A DNA stretch of 64,000 bases. It comes from Sphingomonas aliaeris (GTDB taxonomy: Bacteria > Pseudomonadota > Alphaproteobacteria > Sphingomonadales > Sphingomonadaceae). The stretch spans positions 2,730,501-2,794,500 of the forward strand of contig NZ_CP061035.1 in the NCBI RefSeq assembly GCF_016743815.1, read 5' to 3'. The notes beneath the pieces were generated by a model that was not told the origin of the DNA, did no database searches, and saw only the letters and a program-made list of their open reading frames with translations. This document shows positions 37,046 to 46,939 of this stretch, piece by piece (the stretch's first letter is position 1; each line of letters opens with the position of its first letter). The position numbers and the translations under genes are program-made.

Positions 37046-38404
37046 ATGGGCTGCATGAAACGTCTCGTCGCGCTGGCCGCGGCTTCACTTCTGGTCTGGA
37101 CGCAACCGGCCGTCGCGCAATCGATCCTGCGCGATGCCGAGACGGAAACGATGTTCGCGGAAATGTCGCGGCCGTTGATCGTCGCTGCCGGATTGTCCCC
37201 CGCCAACGTCCGCGTCGTCCTGATCAACGACGATTCGATCAACGCCTTCGTCGCCGGGGGCCAGACGGTCTACGTCCATTCGGGGCTGATCCAGGCGGCG
37301 GACAATGCCAACGAGGTTCAGGGCGTCATCGCGCACGAACTCGGCCATATCGCGGACGGCCATGTCGTGTTGCAGGACAATGGCGCGAAGCCCGCAATGG
37401 GCATCTCGCTGCTCAGCATGGTCGTCGGTCTCGCCGCAGCGGTCGCGGGGGCGGGCGATGCCGGCATGGCGATCATGGGCATGGGTCAGGCCGCGGCACA
37501 GGGCAAGTTCCTCGCCTTCACCCGCGTGCAGGAATCCACCGCCGACGCCGCCGGTGCGAAATACCTCAATACGTCCGGCGTCAGCGGTCGCGGCATGCTG
37601 TCCTTCTTCCGCAAGCTGCAGAACCAGGAATATGCGTACGGGCTGCGCAACATCGATCCGTTCGCGCAAAGCCATCCGCTCAGCGGCCAGCGCATGGAGA
37701 ATCTCAAGAACGACCTGATGAGCGGCCCGTCCTGGAACGCGAAGCTGGACCCGACGCTGGAGGAGCGCTTCAAACGCGTGAAGGCGAAGCTGCGCGGCTA
37801 CGTGTCGGATCCGAAGATCACGCTCAACGTCTATCCGGAAGCGGACCAGAGCGTGTACGCCCATTACGCCCGCGCCTATGCCTTCCATAAGTCCGGCTAT
37901 CCCGAAAAGGCCGATGCCGAGGCGGCGGCCTTGATCAAGGCGGACCCGAACGACGCCTTCTTCCTCGAGATACAAGGCCAGATCCTGCTCGAGGCGGGCA
38001 AGCCGGCGGAAGCACTGGTCCCGCTGCGCGAGGCGACTGCGCGGTCGAACAATTCGCCGCTGATCGCCACCACCTTCGGCCACGCGCTGATCGCGACCGA
38101 GGATAAGAAGAATTATCCCGAGGCGGTGTCCGTGCTGCGCCGCGCGGTGCAGCGCGACGATCAGAATCCCTTCGCCTGGTATCAGCTCGGCACCGTCTAC
38201 GAACGGACCGGAGATACCGCACGCGCGATGCTCGCCACTGCGGAACAGGCGAGCCAGAACGGCAACTCCCGGCTCGCCGCCTACACCGCACGTGGTGCGA
38301 TGGCGGGTCTCACCCCCAATTCGTCGGACTGGATCCGCGCACAGGACATCGCGATGACCGCGCAGAACGATATCGACGACAATCCGAAGCAGAACCGCCG
38401 ATGA
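37046..38404 (+). CDS. M48 family periplasmic metalloprotease with TPR domain (BepA/YfgC-like)
   Basis: A 452-residue protein with a signal peptide (ending AVAQ), an M48 peptidase domain with the HELGH zinc motif at about residues 96-100 and the third ligand in ESTADAAGAKYL, and a C-terminal tetratricopeptide-like region (about 270-440). BepA proteins assist or degrade beta-barrel outer-membrane proteins such as LptD. The start is at 37046 or the in-frame ATG at 37055. Its stop overlaps the DsbA-family gene by ATGA; pairing with a thiol oxidoreductase fits a role in envelope protein quality control. Confidence 0.85.
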   Translation: MGCMKRLVALAAASLLVWTQPAVAQSILRDAETETMFAEMSRPLIVAAGLSPANVRVVLINDDSINAFVAGGQTVYVHSGLIQAADNANEVQGVIAHELGHIADGHVVLQDNGAKPAMGISLLSMVVGLAAAVAGAGDAGMAIMGMGQAAAQGKFLAFTRVQESTADAAGAKYLNTSGVSGRGMLSFFRKLQNQEYAYGLRNIDPFAQSHPLSGQRMENLKNDLMSGPSWNAKLDPTLEERFKRVKAKLRGYVSDPKITLNVYPEADQSVYAHYARAYAFHKSGYPEKADAEAAALIKADPNDAFFLEIQGQILLEAGKPAEALVPLREATARSNNSPLIATTFGHALIATEDKKNYPEAVSVLRRAVQRDDQNPFAWYQLGTVYERTGDTARAMLATAEQASQNGNSRLAAYTARGAMAGLTPNSSDWIRAQDIAMTAQNDIDDNPKQNRR

Positions 38405-39147
38405 TCGAAAACCTGACGAAGCGTCCGCTGGCGCTGGCCGGCGTGACAGCGGCGGCGCTGCTGCTCGGTGCGGGCGGCATGTGGATCGCGCAACGCGCCG
38501 CGCCGGGATCGCTTTCGGGCGCGGATCAGGCGCGCGTGGAAACCGTCGTGCGCGATTACGTCCTCGATCATCCGGAAATCATCCCCGAGGCGATGGACCG
38601 GCTTAAGCGGCGCGAAAACGCCAAGCTGATAGCCGCAAACCGCGCCGCGATCCTCGAACCGTTCGGCACCGCCTGGGCCGGCAATCCCGATGGCGACGTC
38701 ACTCTGGTCGAATATTTCGATTATAATTGCGGCTTTTGCCGGTCGAGCCTCCCGACCATCGCGGAACTAATCCGCCGCGATCCCAAGGTTCGGGTCATCT
38801 TCCGCGAATTCCCGATCCTCAGCGCGGAAAGCACGGTCGCCGCCCGGCTCAGCCTCGCCGCCGCAGACCAGGGGAAGTTCAAGGCATTCCACGACGCGCT
38901 CTACGCCGCCGGGCCGGTAACGCCCGATTCTCTGGAATCCGCCGCGAAGAAAGCCGGCGTGGATATGAAGAAGGCTGGCGCCATGTCCGCGCGCGCCGAG
39001 ACCGAGATCGCCACCAACACCGCGATCGCCCAACGCCTCGGCATGACCGGCACGCCAAGCTGGATCATCGGCGACAAGGTCGTCTCCGCTGCCCTCCCGC
39101 TGGAAGAACTGGAAAAAGCCGTAAAGGAAGCCCGCGAACGAAGCTGA
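38401..39147 (+). CDS. DsbA-family thiol:disulfide oxidoreductase
   Basis: A 248-residue thioredoxin-fold protein with an N-terminal membrane anchor or signal segment (about residues 12-32) and the active site CGFC at residues 110-113 in EYFDYNCGFCRSSLP. A conserved cis-Pro region follows in MTGTPSWIIGD. It probably forms or isomerises disulfides in exported proteins. A short N-terminal extension before the fold (YVLDHPEIIPEAMDRL) matches the ScsC/DsbG-like DsbA subgroup. It is translationally coupled to the M48 protease gene. Confidence 0.85.
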   Translation: MIENLTKRPLALAGVTAAALLLGAGGMWIAQRAAPGSLSGADQARVETVVRDYVLDHPEIIPEAMDRLKRRENAKLIAANRAAILEPFGTAWAGNPDGDVTLVEYFDYNCGFCRSSLPTIAELIRRDPKVRVIFREFPILSAESTVAARLSLAAADQGKFKAFHDALYAAGPVTPDSLESAAKKAGVDMKKAGAMSARAETEIATNTAIAQRLGMTGTPSWIIGDKVVSAALPLEELEKAVKEARERS

Positions 39148-39170
39148 AAGAGGCCCCTCCCTTCTTCTGC

Positions 39171-39208
39171 CCCCCTCCCTGAAAGGGAGGGGCCGGGGGT
39201 GGGTCGAA
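39171..39208. repeat. Family B palindromic repeat, single copy
   Basis: CCCCTCCCT GAA AGGGAGGGG followed by GGTGGGTCG, 24 nt after the DsbA-family stop. Same unit as the cluster at 36589-36780. It could stabilise the upstream transcript end but has no T tract. Confidence 0.75.
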
Positions 39209-39347
39209 GCCTGGCGCTACAGAACCACAGCGCCAAAACCCCAACATATCGCCCGGACCTCACCACCCCAGACCAGTCGCTCGTCAAATGAGCCAGTTGT
39301 ACCCCACCCCCCGTGACCCCATCTTCGATGCCGATAAGGGGACTCAC

Positions 39348-40277
39348 TTGGATACCATTCTTTCGATCGCCGGCGTGTCGAAGACATACGGCTCCGGCAC
39401 CACGGCCCTGTCGCCGATCGATCTCGACATCGCCAAGGGGGAGATCTTCGCGCTGCTCGGTCCGAACGGCGCGGGCAAGACGACGTTGATCAGCATCGTC
39501 TGCGGCATCGTCACACCATCTTCCGGCACCGTGACGGTGATGGGCCATGACACGATCCGCGATTACCGCACCACGCGCCGCATCGTCGGTCTCGTTCCGC
39601 AGGAACTGTCCGTCGACATGTTCGAAACGGTGCTCGCGACCGTCAAGTTCAGCCGCCGCCTGTTCGGCAAGTCCGGGCATGATGCGTATGTCGAGGAAGT
39701 GCTGCGCGACCTGTCTTTGTGGGACAAGCGCAATGCCAAGATTATGGAATTGTCCGGCGGCATGAAACGCCGCGTTCTGATCGCCAAGGCGCTCAGCCAC
39801 GAACCGGACATCCTGTTCCTCGACGAGCCCACTGCGGGCGTCGACGTGTCGTTGCGCCGCGACATGTGGAAACTGATCCACAAGCTGCGCGCCAAGGGCG
39901 TCACGATCATCCTGACCACGCATTATATCGAGGAAGCGGAAGAGATGGCCGACCGTGTCGGCGTCATCGCCAAGGGCAAGCTGATGCTGGTCGAGGAAAA
40001 GACTGAGCTGATGAAGCGGCTCGGCAAGCGGCAGGTGCTGGTCTCGCTCGCCGAACCGATACGCGATCTGCCGCCCGAACTCGCCGACTGGGATCTGACC
40101 CTCGAAGAAGACGGTACGAAGCTGCGCTACGTCTTCGTATCGGAGGATGAGGGGATTCCCGCGCTGCTCGCCAAACTCGGATCGCTCGGCATCGCCGTAA
40201 CCGATCTGGAAACCCATCGCAGTTCGCTCGAGGATATCTTCGTCGATCTCGTATCCGCGCCGGGAGAACTCGCATGA
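39348..40277 (+). CDS. ABC transporter ATP-binding protein
   Basis: A nucleotide-binding domain of about 310 residues with Walker A GPNGAGKT, a Q-loop region, the signature LSGGMKRR, Walker B ILFLDEP and the switch His in [10 protein letters not shown]. It powers the adjacent ABC-2 permease. The start is uncertain: TTG at 39348 has AAGGGG 6 nt upstream and gives [14 protein letters not shown], the usual beginning of this group; an in-frame ATG at 39288 lacks a ribosome site. The stop overlaps the permease start. The substrate is unknown; ABC-2 exporters of this pattern handle drugs, lipids or polysaccharides. Confidence 0.85.
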   Translation: MDTILSIAGVSKTYGSGTTALSPIDLDIAKGEIFALLGPNGAGKTTLISIVCGIVTPSSGTVTVMGHDTIRDYRTTRRIVGLVPQELSVDMFETVLATVKFSRRLFGKSGHDAYVEEVLRDLSLWDKRNAKIMELSGGMKRRVLIAKALSHEPDILFLDEPTAGVDVSLRRDMWKLIHKLRAKGVTIILTTHYIEEAEEMADRVGVIAKGKLMLVEEKTELMKRLGKRQVLVSLAEPIRDLPPELADWDLTLEEDGTKLRYVFVSEDEGIPALLAKLGSLGIAVTDLETHRSSLEDIFVDLVSAPGELA

Positions 40278-41065
40278 GCGCATCCGGCTTCCACGCGCCT
40301 ACCTTCAACGCGCACGGCGTATGGGCGATCTATCGCTTCGAAATGGCGCGTGCGCTGCGCACGCTATGGCAGAGCGTCGCGACCCCGGTCATCACCACGT
40401 CGCTGTATTTCGTCGTGTTCGGCGGCGCGATCGGCAGCCGCATGCAGAGCGTCGATGGCGTCGGGTACGGCAGCTTCATAGTGCCTGGCCTGATCATGCT
40501 GTCACTGCTCACGCAGAGTATCTCGAATGCGTCGATCGGCATCTACTTCCCGAAATTCACCGGCACGATCTACGAACTGCTCTCCGCGCCTGTATCCGCG
40601 ATGGAGATGGTCCTCGGCTATGTCGGCGCCGCGACCACCAAGTCGGTGATCCTGGGGCTGATCATCCTCGCGACCGCCAAGCTGTTCGTACCGCTGCCGA
40701 TCGCGCATCCGCTGGCGATGCTCGCTTTCCTGGTACTGACCAGCATCGCCTTCAGCCTGTTCGGCTTCATTATCGGCGTGTGGGCGAATGGCTTCGAACA
40801 GCTTTCCTTCGTTCCCGCCCTGCTGATCACCCCGCTGACATTCCTTGGCGGCGCATTCTACTCGATCGACATGCTCCCGGAACCGTGGCGCACCGTCAGC
40901 CTGTTCAACCCCGTCGTCTATCTCGTCAGCGGTTTCCGCTGGGCCTTTTTCGACAAGGGCGATGTCAGCGTCGCGCTCAGCCTCGGGGTCACGGCGCTGT
41001 TCCTCGTTCTGTGCCTCGCGATCATCGCGGTCATCTTCCGCACCGGCTGGCGCATGAAGAAGTGA
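40274..41065 (+). CDS. ABC-2 type transporter permease
   Basis: A 263-residue membrane protein with six predicted helices (about residues 35-55, 70-90, 115-140, 150-170, 180-200 and 235-255) and the ABC-2 signature region [27 protein letters not shown]. It forms the channel for the ATPase encoded just upstream, with a 4-nt overlap. It converges on the CocE-type gene with only 3 nt between the stop codons and no visible terminator. Confidence 0.85.
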   Translation: MSASGFHAPTFNAHGVWAIYRFEMARALRTLWQSVATPVITTSLYFVVFGGAIGSRMQSVDGVGYGSFIVPGLIMLSLLTQSISNASIGIYFPKFTGTIYELLSAPVSAMEMVLGYVGAATTKSVILGLIILATAKLFVPLPIAHPLAMLAFLVLTSIAFSLFGFIIGVWANGFEQLSFVPALLITPLTFLGGAFYSIDMLPEPWRTVSLFNPVVYLVSGFRWAFFDKGDVSVALSLGVTALFLVLCLAIIAVIFRTGWRMKK

Positions 41066-41068
41066 CTA

Positions 41069-42919
41069 CTATCGGATAACGGGCAGGACGATCTTCGAGC
41101 CCGCACAGACGCGCTGGGTCGCTTTGACGAAGTCGCTCGCCTTCGCCCGCGCGATGTTCGGCACGAATGTCTGCGGGTTGCGATCGATCACCGGGAACCA
41201 ACTCGACTGAACCTGCACCATGATCCGATGTCCTTTCAGGAACACATGGTCATGGTCGCGCAGGGAGATATCCCACGGCACGACCTTGCCCGGCACGAGC
41301 GGTTGAGGATGCGTATCGCTGGTCAGGAACTTGCCCCGCCGGACCTCCATCGCGATAGGCAACTGATAGCCGTTCAGCTGCATCGGATACGCCCCCAGCG
41401 GCGCCTTCGCGTCGAATGGCGCGTAATCGTCCGGTAGCACGTCGATCAGCTTGACGACGAAATCGCTGTCGGTCCCGCTGGTCGATGCCATCAGCCGCGC
41501 GGCGACCGTCCCCGCCACCGTCACATCGCTGGTCAGCGGTGCGCTGACATAGCTCAACACGTCCGGCCGGTGATCGACGAAGCGCTGGTCCTCCGCTTCC
41601 CACCACCGCCATTCCGGGCGCGGATAGGTCGGAGAAATCGGGCGCGGACGGAACGGAACCGGGTTTGCGGGGTCGGACACATAGTCGCGGCACCCCTCTC
41701 CACGCGGCGCGGTGAACGACAACGATCCGTCCGCCCCCAGATACAGATCGGTCGCCTGCGCTTCCTTCGGCGGCCAGGCGGGATAGCTCTTCCACCTGTT
41801 CGACCCGGATTCGAACATCCGCGCCCGGTAATCAGGCCGCGCGCCCTTGCCATGCAACCAGTAGCGGAAGAACGGCGCCTGGATCTGGTCGCGAAAGTCC
41901 GCCCCGCTATTCCCGCCCAGCGGCACCCGCCCGAGCATCGACGTATCGCCCTGCCATCCGCCATGCGCCCAGGGTCCTGCGACCATCACGCTCAGGCGAT
42001 CGGGGTCGTTCTCCTGTTGCCTGGCGTAGATCTTCCACGATCCCAGCGGGTCTTCCTGATCCCAGAACCCTGCGACGTTCAGTGTCGGCACCGTCGTCTT
42101 GCCCAGCGCGTCCGTCCATCGCTGTCCGGTATAGAATGCATCGTTATTCGGATGATCCAGCAACGCCGTGAACATCGGCGACGCGCCCTTGAAATGCACA
42201 CGGTCGATCGTTTCCACCGGCCCCTGTTTCAGGAACCAGTCGTACGTATCCACCGTGTCGTACGTGACGCTCTTGTTCTGCGTCTTGTCCGCCTGCAGGC
42301 TGTACAGCCAGTCTGTCGCATAGGAGAGGCGAAGCGCGCCGTTGCGATGCAGATCGTCATTCTGCCAGTAGTCGTTCCACGCCGCCTGCGGAGATACGGC
42401 CTTCAACGCCGGATGCGGCTTCGTCAGCGCGATCGCGGCGGCGAAACCGGGATAGGATACGCCCCACATCCCCACCTTGCCGTTGTTCGGCTTCACGTTG
42501 CGGATCAGCCAGTCCACCGTGTCATACGCATCCGTCGCTTCGTCCACGGCTTTCGGATCGTTCGGGTGTACTGCGGTCGACAGCGTGAAAACCCCGTCCG
42601 ACTTGAACCGTCCACGCATCGACTGAAAGACGAAGATATAGCCGTCGCTTGCCAATGCGGTCCAAGACGATGGAACCGCCGCCGGCGCCGCGCCGGGAAC
42701 CCCATAAGGCGTCCGCTGGAGCAGGATCGGGAGCGCGGCGCTTGCCGAGCTGGGACGAATGATTACCGTCTGCAACCGTGCACCGTCGCGCATCGGCACC
42801 ATCACCTCTTCATAGGTGAAGGGCGATTGCGCAACAGGCGCGGGGCCGATTTGCGCCCTTCCCGACGGGATCGCCGCGACCAACGCTGCCGCCGCACATA
42901 CTAGTCCCAGCCGCCGCAT
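41069..42919 (-). CDS. CocE/NonD family serine hydrolase, exported
   Basis: A 616-residue protein with a signal peptide (ending PSGRAQ) and an alpha/beta-hydrolase catalytic domain in the X-Pro dipeptidyl-peptidase S15 style. The nucleophile Ser is in GVSYPG at about residue 155; His lies in the GPWAHGGW region. The C-terminal jelly-roll (about 390-610) is the CocE/NonD C-domain. These enzymes hydrolyse esters, acyl-peptides or beta-lactam-like substrates, so the physiological substrate is open. Confidence 0.8.
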   Translation of the reverse strand: MRRLGLVCAAAALVAAIPSGRAQIGPAPVAQSPFTYEEVMVPMRDGARLQTVIIRPSSASAALPILLQRTPYGVPGAAPAAVPSSWTALASDGYIFVFQSMRGRFKSDGVFTLSTAVHPNDPKAVDEATDAYDTVDWLIRNVKPNNGKVGMWGVSYPGFAAAIALTKPHPALKAVSPQAAWNDYWQNDDLHRNGALRLSYATDWLYSLQADKTQNKSVTYDTVDTYDWFLKQGPVETIDRVHFKGASPMFTALLDHPNNDAFYTGQRWTDALGKTTVPTLNVAGFWDQEDPLGSWKIYARQQENDPDRLSVMVAGPWAHGGWQGDTSMLGRVPLGGNSGADFRDQIQAPFFRYWLHGKGARPDYRARMFESGSNRWKSYPAWPPKEAQATDLYLGADGSLSFTAPRGEGCRDYVSDPANPVPFRPRPISPTYPRPEWRWWEAEDQRFVDHRPDVLSYVSAPLTSDVTVAGTVAARLMASTSGTDSDFVVKLIDVLPDDYAPFDAKAPLGAYPMQLNGYQLPIAMEVRRGKFLTSDTHPQPLVPGKVVPWDISLRDHDHVFLKGHRIMVQVQSSWFPVIDRNPQTFVPNIARAKASDFVKATQRVCAGSKIVLPVIR

Positions 42920-42978
42920 TCCGATCGTCCCCGCATCAAAGCGCTAAGCTTGGATCGCCACCGGCCGGTCTGTCAATT

Positions 42979-43018
42979 CGCGTGGACAGCGGCTCGCTAC
43001 GAAGCCGCTGCCCACGCG
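42979..43018. other. Long hairpin downstream of glpX
   Basis: Bases 42979-42994 and 43003-43018 form a 16-bp stem with one mismatch around an 8-nt loop, 14 nt beyond the glpX stop on the minus strand. There is no T tract, so it is either a Rho-assisted end or an RNA-stabilising structure. Confidence 0.6.
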
Positions 43019-43031
43019 CATTTGGGTTCGT

Positions 43032-44000
43032 TCAGATGCGGTGCTCGCCCTTGACCCAACGGACCGTGCCCGACGATGCCCGCATCACGACGCTTTCCGT
43101 CGTCATCTTCCCGCCCTTGCGCTTCACGCCTTCCAGCAGCGACCCGTCGGTCACGCCCGTCGCGGCGAAGATGCAGTCGCCCTTGGCGAGTTCGGTCAGA
43201 TCATATTGCTTGTCGAGGTCGGTCACGCCCCACTTCGCCGCGCGCGCGCGTTCGTCGTCGTTGCGGAACAGCAGCCGGCCCTTGAACTGCCCGCCGACGC
43301 AACGCAGTGCCGCCGCCGCCAGGACGCCTTCAGGAGCGCCGCCGGAGCCCATATAGATATCGATCGTCGTATCCGGGTTGGTCGTGGCGATCACGCCCGC
43401 CACGTCGCCATCGCCGATCAACATGATGCCGCAGCCCAGCCCGCGCAATTCCGCAATCAGCTTCTCGTGGCGCGGACGATCCAGCACGCAGGCGATGATC
43501 TCGGAAGGCTCCACACCCTTTGCGGCCGCCACGGCGCGAACGTTCTCGCTCGGCGACTTGTCCAGATCGATGATGCCATCTGGATAGCCCGGGCCGACGG
43601 CGATCTTGTCCATATAGACATCCGGAGCGTTCAGCAGCCCGCCCTGTTCGGCGATCGCCAGCACGGCAAGGCTGTTCGGACCGGCCGTGGCGCAGATGGT
43701 CGTCCCTTCCAGCGGGTCGAGCGCGATGTCGATCTTGGGGCCGCTGCCGATTGCCGAGCCGACCTTCTCGCCGATGAACAGCATCGGCGCCTCATCGCGC
43801 TCGCCCTCGCCGATCACCACCGTGCCGTCCATGTACAGCGAGTTCAGGGCCTCGCGCATCGCCTCGACCGCCGCCGCGTCGGCAGCCTTCTCGTCGCCGC
43901 GACCGACCAGCTTGGATGCGGCCACCGCCGCCGCCTCGGTCACGCGGACCATTTCGAGGACGAGAACGCGGTCGAGAACTTGGCTGGCGGCAGTGGTCAT
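43032..44000 (-). CDS. glpX: Class II fructose-1,6-bisphosphatase
   Basis: A 322-residue GlpX. Characteristic segments are RVTEAAAVAASKLVGRGDE, GEGERDEAPMLFIGEKVG, DIALDPLEGTTICA (metal and phosphate site) and GSGGAPEGVLAAAALRCVGGQ. It hydrolyses fructose-1,6-bisphosphate in gluconeogenesis. AAGGGG precedes the ATG by 9 nt. It follows dapD by 61 bp on the same strand. Confidence 0.95.
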   Translation of the reverse strand: MTTAASQVLDRVLVLEMVRVTEAAAVAASKLVGRGDEKAADAAAVEAMREALNSLYMDGTVVIGEGERDEAPMLFIGEKVGSAIGSGPKIDIALDPLEGTTICATAGPNSLAVLAIAEQGGLLNAPDVYMDKIAVGPGYPDGIIDLDKSPSENVRAVAAAKGVEPSEIIACVLDRPRHEKLIAELRGLGCGIMLIGDGDVAGVIATTNPDTTIDIYMGSGGAPEGVLAAAALRCVGGQFKGRLLFRNDDERARAAKWGVTDLDKQYDLTELAKGDCIFAATGVTDGSLLEGVKRKGGKMTTESVVMRASSGTVRWVKGEHRI

Positions 44001-44061
44001 CGTGAAAATCCCCTTGGTCTTCGAAAATCGTTAGGCAGCGTGTCGGGTCGTGTCGATACGA

Positions 44062-44886
44062 TCAGTCGCGTAGCAGTTCGTTGATGCTGGTCTTGCTCCG
44101 CGTCTGCGCGTCGACTCGCTTGACGATGACGGCGCAATACAGGCTCGGCTTTCCGTCCCCGCCGCCCATCGATCCGGGAACGACCACGGAATAGGGCGGG
44201 ACTTCGCCGCGGAAGGTTTCGCCCGTCGAGCGATCGACGATCTTGGTCGAGGCGCCGAGATACACGCCCATCGACAGCACGGCACCCTCGCCGACCCGAA
44301 CGCCTTCTGCGACCTCGCTCCGTGCGCCGATGAAGGCGCCGTCGCCGATGATCACCGGATCGGCCTGCAACGGCTCCAGCACCCCCCCGATCCCCGCGCC
44401 GCCCGAAATGTGGACGTTCGCCCCGATCTGCGCGCATGATCCGACCGTCGCCCAGGCGTCGATCATCGAATTCTCGCCGACATAGCCGCCGATATTGACG
44501 AAGCTCGGCATCAGTACCGCGCCTTTGGCGATGAACGCCCCGCGCCGGACGATGCTGCCGGGCACGCTGCGGAAGCCCGCCTCGCGATACCGGTTCTCGC
44601 CCCAGCCCTCGAACTTCGACGGAACCTTGTCGAACCAGTTGGCGGCGCCCGGTCCTGCGATGATCTCGTTATCGTTCAGCCGGAAGCTGAGCAGAACGGC
44701 CTTTTTGAGCCACTGATTGACACGCCAGCCGCCCTGCCCGTCGGGCTCGGCGACGCGCGCCTCGCCCGTATCGAGCATTTCCAGTGCCTGATCGACGGCA
44801 GCGCGGACCGATCCGATCGTTGCGAAGCCAAGATTCGCCCGGTCTTCCCACGCGGCATCGATGGTCGTCTGCAGTGCGTCGCTCAT
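44062..44886 (-). CDS. dapD: 2,3,4,5-tetrahydropyridine-2,6-dicarboxylate N-succinyltransferase
   Basis: A 274-residue left-handed beta-helix enzyme with hexapeptide repeats through the middle ([41 protein letters not shown]) and the [19 protein letters not shown]-terminal region typical of DapD. It succinylates tetrahydrodipicolinate in lysine and diaminopimelate synthesis. The start overlaps the upstream nucleotidase stop (4 nt). Confidence 0.95.
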   Translation of the reverse strand: MSDALQTTIDAAWEDRANLGFATIGSVRAAVDQALEMLDTGEARVAEPDGQGGWRVNQWLKKAVLLSFRLNDNEIIAGPGAANWFDKVPSKFEGWGENRYREAGFRSVPGSIVRRGAFIAKGAVLMPSFVNIGGYVGENSMIDAWATVGSCAQIGANVHISGGAGIGGVLEPLQADPVIIGDGAFIGARSEVAEGVRVGEGAVLSMGVYLGASTKIVDRSTGETFRGEVPPYSVVVPGSMGGGDGKPSLYCAVIVKRVDAQTRSKTSINELLRD

Positions 44887-45548
44887 GCGGCCTCCAATAT
44901 CGTTTCAAGCCAGTCGGTCACGTCATCCGTGATGAAGTCGACATGCTCGTGTGTCTCGTCCGGCGTCTGTTCGGACCCGTTATTTACCCACAGGGTCGTC
45001 ATGCCGATCGCCTTCGCAGGCTTCAAATTGCGGGCCATGTCTTCCGCGAACAGGGACGCGTGCGGATCCAGGTCGAACGCCGCGCACAGGCCGGCATAGG
45101 CCGAAGCCTGCGGCTTGGCGGCCAGATCCATCGCGTGGATGTCGTGAATCGCCTCGAAGGATTCGCCCAGCCCGAGCCTACCCAGCACCTTGGTCGCATA
45201 GGGCGTGTCGGCGTTGGTGAAGATGATCTTCCGTCCCGGCAACTTCGCGATCGCGGCTGCGAGCGGGGCGTTCTCCTCCAGAACGTCCATCTCGATATCG
45301 TGGACATACGCCAGGAATTCGTGCGGATCGACACCGTGATCCGCCATCATGCCAGCCAGCGTGGTCCCGTGGCCGTAGAAATAGCCCTTCTGGATCCGCC
45401 GCGCTTCGATCAGATCGACGCCCAACCTGTTGGCGATATAGGCTCCCATCTTGGCATCGATCCGGTCGAACAATCGCGCGCTCGCCGGATACAGCGTATT
45501 GTCCAGATCGAAGATCCAGTTGCGGATATGGGAAAGGCGCTTGTCCAT
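44883..45548 (-). CDS. HAD-family pyrimidine 5'-nucleotidase
   Basis: A 221-residue HAD hydrolase of the PYR/SDT1 group: [12 protein letters not shown] (motif I Asp nucleophile), FTNADTPYA (motif II Thr/Asn), Lys in AAKPQ, and the acidic motif [17 protein letters not shown]. It dephosphorylates nucleoside monophosphates. I start at the ATG at 45548 ([11 protein letters not shown]); the upstream frame is Arg/Pro-rich. It is the first gene of the nucleotidase-dapD-glpX run. Confidence 0.85.
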   Translation of the reverse strand: MDKRLSHIRNWIFDLDNTLYPASARLFDRIDAKMGAYIANRLGVDLIEARRIQKGYFYGHGTTLAGMMADHGVDPHEFLAYVHDIEMDVLEENAPLAAAIAKLPGRKIIFTNADTPYATKVLGRLGLGESFEAIHDIHAMDLAAKPQASAYAGLCAAFDLDPHASLFAEDMARNLKPAKAIGMTTLWVNNGSEQTPDETHEHVDFITDDVTDWLETILEAA

Positions 45549-45625
45549 CGCGCGCGGCTGTACGGCGCGCAGGCGCGCCGGGCAAGGTGGCACCTGCCGT
45601 GCCGCCTGCCCGGCCGCGCTATCCC

Positions 45626-46939
45626 CTACCGTTCGTACGCCTTGGGCAACGCCCCTTCCTGCGGCTGCATGTAGCGATTGCGCAGCAATTCCTGCCGTGT
45701 CGTCAGCGGTTGCTTCACGCCGTCGATATAGACCGACATCGCCGCCGCATCCAATTCCAGCGGATCGTTGCTCCAGATCACGACGTCGCCACGTCGCCCG
45801 GGACGCAGGCTACCGATCTCGCCCCCCATGCCGATCGTGTCCGCGGGAACGGAGGTGATCGCGGCGAACGCGGCGTCCCAGGAAAGCCCCGTCGCGCCGG
45901 GAACCTTGGTCAGGGCGACCAGATTACCCGCATATTGCTTTTCCAGACGGGCCTGCCGCGCTTCGTTATCGTTGATCATGCCGATACCGACGGTCACGCC
46001 CGCTGCCTTCATCCGCCCGACATTGGACTGCGTCGAACTCAATTGCTCGAACGACGCAGGCAGGTCGGTCAGCGCGCTCGCGATCACCGGGATGTTCGCC
46101 GCCGCAATCTCCCGCGCGACCGTCCAGCCTTCCGCGGCACCGACGAGTACGAGCTTCAGCGCCGGAAGCTCGCGCTTCAGATCGATCAGCACGAGAATGT
46201 CGGACGCCCGCTCGACATGGACGAGCAACGGCATGCGCCCGGCAAACACCGGCACCAGCGCCTCGGCATCCGCGCGGGTCAGAAGCGCTTCCTTGCCGAC
46301 ATCGCCATAGCCTGCCGGGTTGCGCGAATAATCCCGCACCTGCGCCAGCGCGTTGCGGAATTGCGCGATCGCCGCGGGACGGCTGCCACCCGCCGCACGC
46401 GCGCCGGCCTCGCCATATTCCATGAACTGGAACGCGCGCGGCTTCGTCACAGCGTCGCGATCCGCACCCAGGTCGATCACAGCGCCCATGCCAGCGAAGA
46501 TCGATCCGTCATTGTCGGGGGCGACGATCGCGCGCGTGATCCCCTCCGCACGGTTCAGAGGGATCGAACTCGTCTTCGGGTTCACCGCAGGCGCAATGTC
46601 GATCGCGGCGTGGAACGGGCTCTTGCCCGCGGCTGCATCGTTGGTCTGTTCGACCCCGTCGACCTCGACGATACCCATGCGCGTGAACCCGGCGACGATC
46701 CCCGGCGTGACATAGCGTCCCCCGGCATCGACCGTTTCCACATTGGCGGGCACCGCGACGCCGCGTCCGGCAGCCACGACCTTGCCGTCACGCACGAAGA
46801 CCGTACCGCCCTCGATCGGCGCGGAGCCGTCGCCGATGACCAGCTTGGCATTGACGATCGCGACCGACTGGGCGGCAGCGGGGGCGGCGAGCAGCCCGAG
46901 CGCAAGCGGGGCGGCGCTTAACAGCAAGAGGCGCTTCAC
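45626..46939 (-). CDS. Amidohydrolase-family protein lacking the HxH metal pair (exported)
   Basis: A 437-residue protein with a signal peptide (ending PAAAQ), an N-terminal amidohydrolase beta-sandwich (VFVRDGKVVAAGRG) and a TIM-barrel. At the position where active amidohydrolases have a metal-binding HxH after PG(I/F)-D, this one reads PGIVAGFTRMGIVEVDG, with no histidines. Later elements (LLVHVERASDILVL, GMINDNEARQ) are only partly conserved. It may be catalytically altered or a structural partner of the preceding amidohydrolase, whose stop overlaps this GTG start (GGGAG 7 nt upstream). Confidence 0.8.
   Translation of the reverse strand: MKRLLLLSAAPLALGLLAAPAAAQSVAIVNAKLVIGDGSAPIEGGTVFVRDGKVVAAGRGVAVPANVETVDAGGRYVTPGIVAGFTRMGIVEVDGVEQTNDAAAGKSPFHAAIDIAPAVNPKTSSIPLNRAEGITRAIVAPDNDGSIFAGMGAVIDLGADRDAVTKPRAFQFMEYGEAGARAAGGSRPAAIAQFRNALAQVRDYSRNPAGYGDVGKEALLTRADAEALVPVFAGRMPLLVHVERASDILVLIDLKRELPALKLVLVGAAEGWTVAREIAAANIPVIASALTDLPASFEQLSSTQSNVGRMKAAGVTVGIGMINDNEARQARLEKQYAGNLVALTKVPGATGLSWDAAFAAITSVPADTIGMGGEIGSLRPGRRGDVVIWSNDPLELDAAAMSVYIDGVKQPLTTRQELLRNRYMQPQEGALPKAYER

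Noticed and set aside
39288..39347. ATG at 39288 as the ABC ATPase start
   Set aside because: It has no ribosome site and adds a non-homologous 20-residue extension. The TTG at 39348 follows AAGGGG at good spacing, although the ATG cannot be excluded.
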